Source: an uncultured Actinomycetes bacterium | GTDB lineage: Bacteria; Actinomycetota; Thermoleophilia; Miltoncostaeales; Miltoncostaeaceae | Direction: 5' to 3' | DNA: 7,271 bases | NCBI GenBank assembly: GCA_903866425.1 | Contig: CAIPNN010000102.1 | Span: forward strand, 1 to 7,271 | In this document: in pieces, positions 5,376 to 7,271 of the stretch | How the letters are laid out: every line of letters starts with the position of its first letter | How positions within the stretch are numbered: position 1 is the stretch's first letter | Position numbers and translations under genes: made by a program | The notes under the pieces: generated by a model | What the model was told of the DNA's origin: nothing | Seen by the model: only the letters and a program-made list of their open reading frames with translations | Databases searched by the model: none

Positions 5376-6220
5376 GCAGCGCAGCGGTTGGCGCGAGCGC
5401 CCTCAGCATCGGCTACCACGGCCATGTCGTGGTGTCGGGCATCGACCTCTCGCTCGCCCCCGGACAGTGGCTTGCCGTGGTGGGTACCAATGGGTCGGGC
5501 AAGAGCACGCTGCTCAAGAGCATTGCCGGGCTCATTCCCACGGTCGGTGGCACGTTGGACGTGCTGGGCGGTGCCCCGGGTGGCGGACACACGGGCGTGG
5601 CATACCTGTCGCAGTCGCACGAGCAGGGATTTCTGCTGCCGATCCGCGCGAAAGACGTGGTGCGCATGGGCCGGTGGCCGGTGCGCGGCCTGCTCGGGCG
5701 TCTTCGCAGTAACGACGAGCGGTACGTCGACGACGCGATGACCGCGCTGGGCATCGAGGATCTCGCAGACAGGCCACTTGGCTCATTGTCAGGTGGCCAG
5801 TGTCAGCGGGTACATCTGGCGCAGGCCGCGTGCCGCCGTGCCGACCTGCTGCTGCTTGACGAGCCCACGTCGGGGCTCGATGCGGCGAGCCGGGAGCGCT
5901 ATCTCGCGCTGATGGATTCGGAGCGTGATCGCGGGGCCGCCATCGTGAGCGCCACGCACGATGTGCGGGAGGCCGCGCGCGCCGACCTGGTGCTGCTGGT
6001 GGCCGAGCGCGTGGTGGCCTGCGGGCCCCCGGACGAGGTACTCACCGCCGCAGCGCTGGCCGCCACCTTCGGCGTCATCATCAGCGACGCCACGGGCCCC
6101 GTGGTGATCGATCCGCATCATGAACATGGGCACCACCACGGTCCCGGCACGCCCCGCGTGCGGGGCCATGCCGCAGGTCATGACCACGAGCACGGTCACG
6201 ACCACGGGCACGGTCACTGA
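5372..6220 (+). CDS. znuC: Zinc ABC transporter ATP-binding protein with His-rich C-terminal tail
   Basis: This is the cytoplasmic ATPase that drives zinc import with the adjacent permease. Its 282 residues show Walker A GTNGSGKST (38-46), Q-loop Q81 in YLSQ, VVRMGRW (96-102) as in metal-type ATPases, signature LSGGQCQRV (139-147), Walker B LLLLDEP (159-165), D-loop SGLD and H-loop H196 in SATHD. After the ordinary domain, residues 249-282 form a tail with 14 histidines in two clusters, the second alternating His with Asp, Glu or Gly. Such tails bind zinc in chaperones and transporters generally; here it may buffer or sense zinc at the transporter, which is inference. The ATG at 5372 overlaps the znuB stop. 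The frame is open far upstream to 4475, but this only shadows znuB. The usual LARA after the signature is LAQA. Confidence 0.93.
   Translation: MSSAAVGASALSIGYHGHVVVSGIDLSLAPGQWLAVVGTNGSGKSTLLKSIAGLIPTVGGTLDVLGGAPGGGHTGVAYLSQSHEQGFLLPIRAKDVVRMGRWPVRGLLGRLRSNDERYVDDAMTALGIEDLADRPLGSLSGGQCQRVHLAQAACRRADLLLLDEPTSGLDAASRERYLALMDSERDRGAAIVSATHDVREAARADLVLLVAERVVACGPPDEVLTAAALAATFGVIISDATGPVVIDPHHEHGHHHGPGTPRVRGHAAGHDHEHGHDHGHGH
6176..6217 (+). repeat. 18-bp tandem repeat encoding the ZnuC His tail
   Basis: Copy one (6176-6193) and copy two (6194-6211) differ at 2 of 18 positions, and a third six-base partial copy (GGTCAC) runs up to the stop codon. The repeat encodes GHDHEH, GHDHGH and GH, so the second histidine cluster looks built by tandem duplication. 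A second His cluster (6116-6139) is not part of this array. Confidence 0.8.
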
Positions 6221-6260
6221 GGGGGACCCCCGCAGGGGCTTGCTCGCTACGGTGCCGGTA

Positions 6261-7271
6261 ATGCCCGAGGCGACGAGCACATCCCCCACGAAGCAGACGA
6301 GCGAGCATCACCGCTCGAAGCGGGAGCGCGTGCTCATCATCGTGGCCTCGGTACTGCTGGTGTTTGTGCTGCCGGTGGTCCTGGCGAACGCCGTGGCGGG
6401 GCCGACTGCTGCGTACGCGGTGCTCATGGGCAGCGCGGCGGTGCTCTCGGGCAGTACGCGCTCTGGCTGGGCGCGCACAGCCAAGGTGATCCCCTACATC
6501 GGAGTGCTCGGGTTCCTCGCTGCATCGGTGGCATACGGCTGGGGTTGGGTGGCCATCATGGCCGTCGTGGGTCTCGTCGCCGGCGCGGGGTACCCATTCG
6601 GCTATCTGCCGGCACTGCTCTCGGCCGGGTTCGTGCCCACGCTCGTGCACCCGACGTCGGGCCCGCGCGACGCAGTGGTTGCCGGTATCCTTGCCATGTG
6701 CGGCGCCGCGATGACGCTCGAACTCGTCCGCCGGTTGGGGGTGCCGCGCACGACTCCGCCGCCACCGCGGGTGGACGGTGGAGGCGCATTCATGGCCGTC
6801 GTCGGGGTCGTGATGATGGGTGGCGGTTCCGCCATCGCCATTGCCACCGGGCTGCCGCACGGGTACTGGATTCCCCTCACGCTCATCGCGGTCGTGCCGG
6901 CGCTGACCACGGGCACGACACACAGGGGGCGCGATCGTCTGGTGGGCACGCTGGCTGCGCTGCTCATCGTCTTCCCGGTGTCGCTCATCCCGATGCCACC
7001 GTGGATGTTCTACGTGCTGGGGACCCTGCTGTTCATCCCCGCCCTCGTGGTGATGCGTAAGAGCTACGCCTTCTACGCGTTCCTCGAGTCGGCAGCCGTC
7101 GTGCTGCTGGTGTCAGCGGGTCAGGACGTGCTGGCAACCGGCGCGGACCGTGCGATCTCGGCCATCATCGCAATCATCCTGTTGGTGGTCGCGGTGCCCG
7201 TGGTCACGTTCATCCTGCGCCACCTGCCGAGGGCCCACGCATCGGCCCGCGCGGTGGACGGTGCGCCCTAG
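6261..7271 (+). CDS. Polytopic membrane protein, FUSC-like (aromatic-acid exporter/fusaric-acid-resistance superfamily)
   Basis: The 336-residue product is almost entirely membrane-embedded. A basic, polar N-terminus (1-23, with SEHHRSKRER) precedes roughly ten to twelve hydrophobic segments in two blocks (about 23-155 and 175-318). A Pro-rich linker, RTTPPPPRVDGGG (163-175), joins the blocks. In the second block, PHGYWIPLTLIAVVPALTTGTTHRGRDRLVGTLA-like sequence (199-231) resembles the FUSC_2 domain core, where GYW, a region preceding TxxR, and R-x-x-GT are typical. FUSC proteins are linked to export of aromatic acids and other small molecules; the substrate here is unknown. The start is uncertain: ATG at 6261 has a weak ribosome site, and an in-frame GTG at 6252 lies 13 nt after AGGGG. 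It is 40 nt after znuC with no clear terminator, so it may share the Zur-controlled transcript. It ends exactly at the window edge. Confidence 0.65.
   Translation: MPEATSTSPTKQTSEHHRSKRERVLIIVASVLLVFVLPVVLANAVAGPTAAYAVLMGSAAVLSGSTRSGWARTAKVIPYIGVLGFLAASVAYGWGWVAIMAVVGLVAGAGYPFGYLPALLSAGFVPTLVHPTSGPRDAVVAGILAMCGAAMTLELVRRLGVPRTTPPPPRVDGGGAFMAVVGVVMMGGGSAIAIATGLPHGYWIPLTLIAVVPALTTGTTHRGRDRLVGTLAALLIVFPVSLIPMPPWMFYVLGTLLFIPALVVMRKSYAFYAFLESAAVVLLVSAGQDVLATGADRAISAIIAIILLVVAVPVVTFILRHLPRAHASARAVDGAP

Noticed and set aside
6221..6238. Possible terminator between znuC and the FUSC-like gene
   Set aside because: GGGGG-A-CCCCC has a one-base loop and the alternative CCCC-GCA-GGGG is only 4 bp. There is no T-run, so termination is unconvincing.
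6120..6260. N-terminal extension of the FUSC-like protein into znuC
   Set aside because: It is the out-of-frame reading of the His-tail repeat (Thr/Val-rich) and gives no credible signal or membrane segment.

Overview
The window is GC-rich coding DNA, probably from an actinobacterium. The main pointer is a dyad before the zinc operon that resembles the actinobacterial Zur-box pattern (an ATTGAAAATCATTTTCATTA type). Three starts also look leaderless, a common actinobacterial trait. Phylum-level placement is an inference; no rRNA or other taxonomic marker is present.

Layout. On the minus strand at the left edge is the N-terminal 162 codons of an ABC-transporter ATPase (2-487). A clear TPP (thiamine pyrophosphate) riboswitch (about 490-580) precedes it, so it is very likely the ThiZ-type ATPase of a thiamine-precursor importer. 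Upstream on the same strand is a complete glyoxalase I-like gene (611-1000). A 262-bp divergent intergenic region (1001-1262) follows. It is packed with mutually compatible inverted repeats that no annotated gene explains, and it is the most puzzling part of the window.

On the plus strand, uvrB (1263-3263) is followed by an overlapping acidic 82-residue gene of unknown function (3263-3511). A Zur-type operator sits on a good promoter (3511-3540). It heads a zinc-uptake operon: lipoprotein znuA (3547-4527), permease znuB (4533-5375) and ATPase znuC (5372-6220). A multi-spanning membrane protein resembling the FUSC family (6261-7271) comes 40 nt later and ends at the last base of the window.

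How the genes fit together. When zinc is low, loss of Zur repression should release znuABC and perhaps the FUSC-like gene. The SBP carries a three-His-plus-Asp metal site but has no His-rich loop. Instead the ATPase ends in a 34-residue tail holding 14 histidines, an unusual division of labour that may buffer or sense zinc on the cytoplasmic side. The thiamine and glyoxalase genes look unrelated to the zinc genes. I found no CRISPR array, insertion sequence, phage gene or tRNA. The biology is mostly housekeeping; the best leads are the structured intergenic region, the His-tailed ZnuC, and the two unassigned passengers (the 82-residue gene and the FUSC-like protein).
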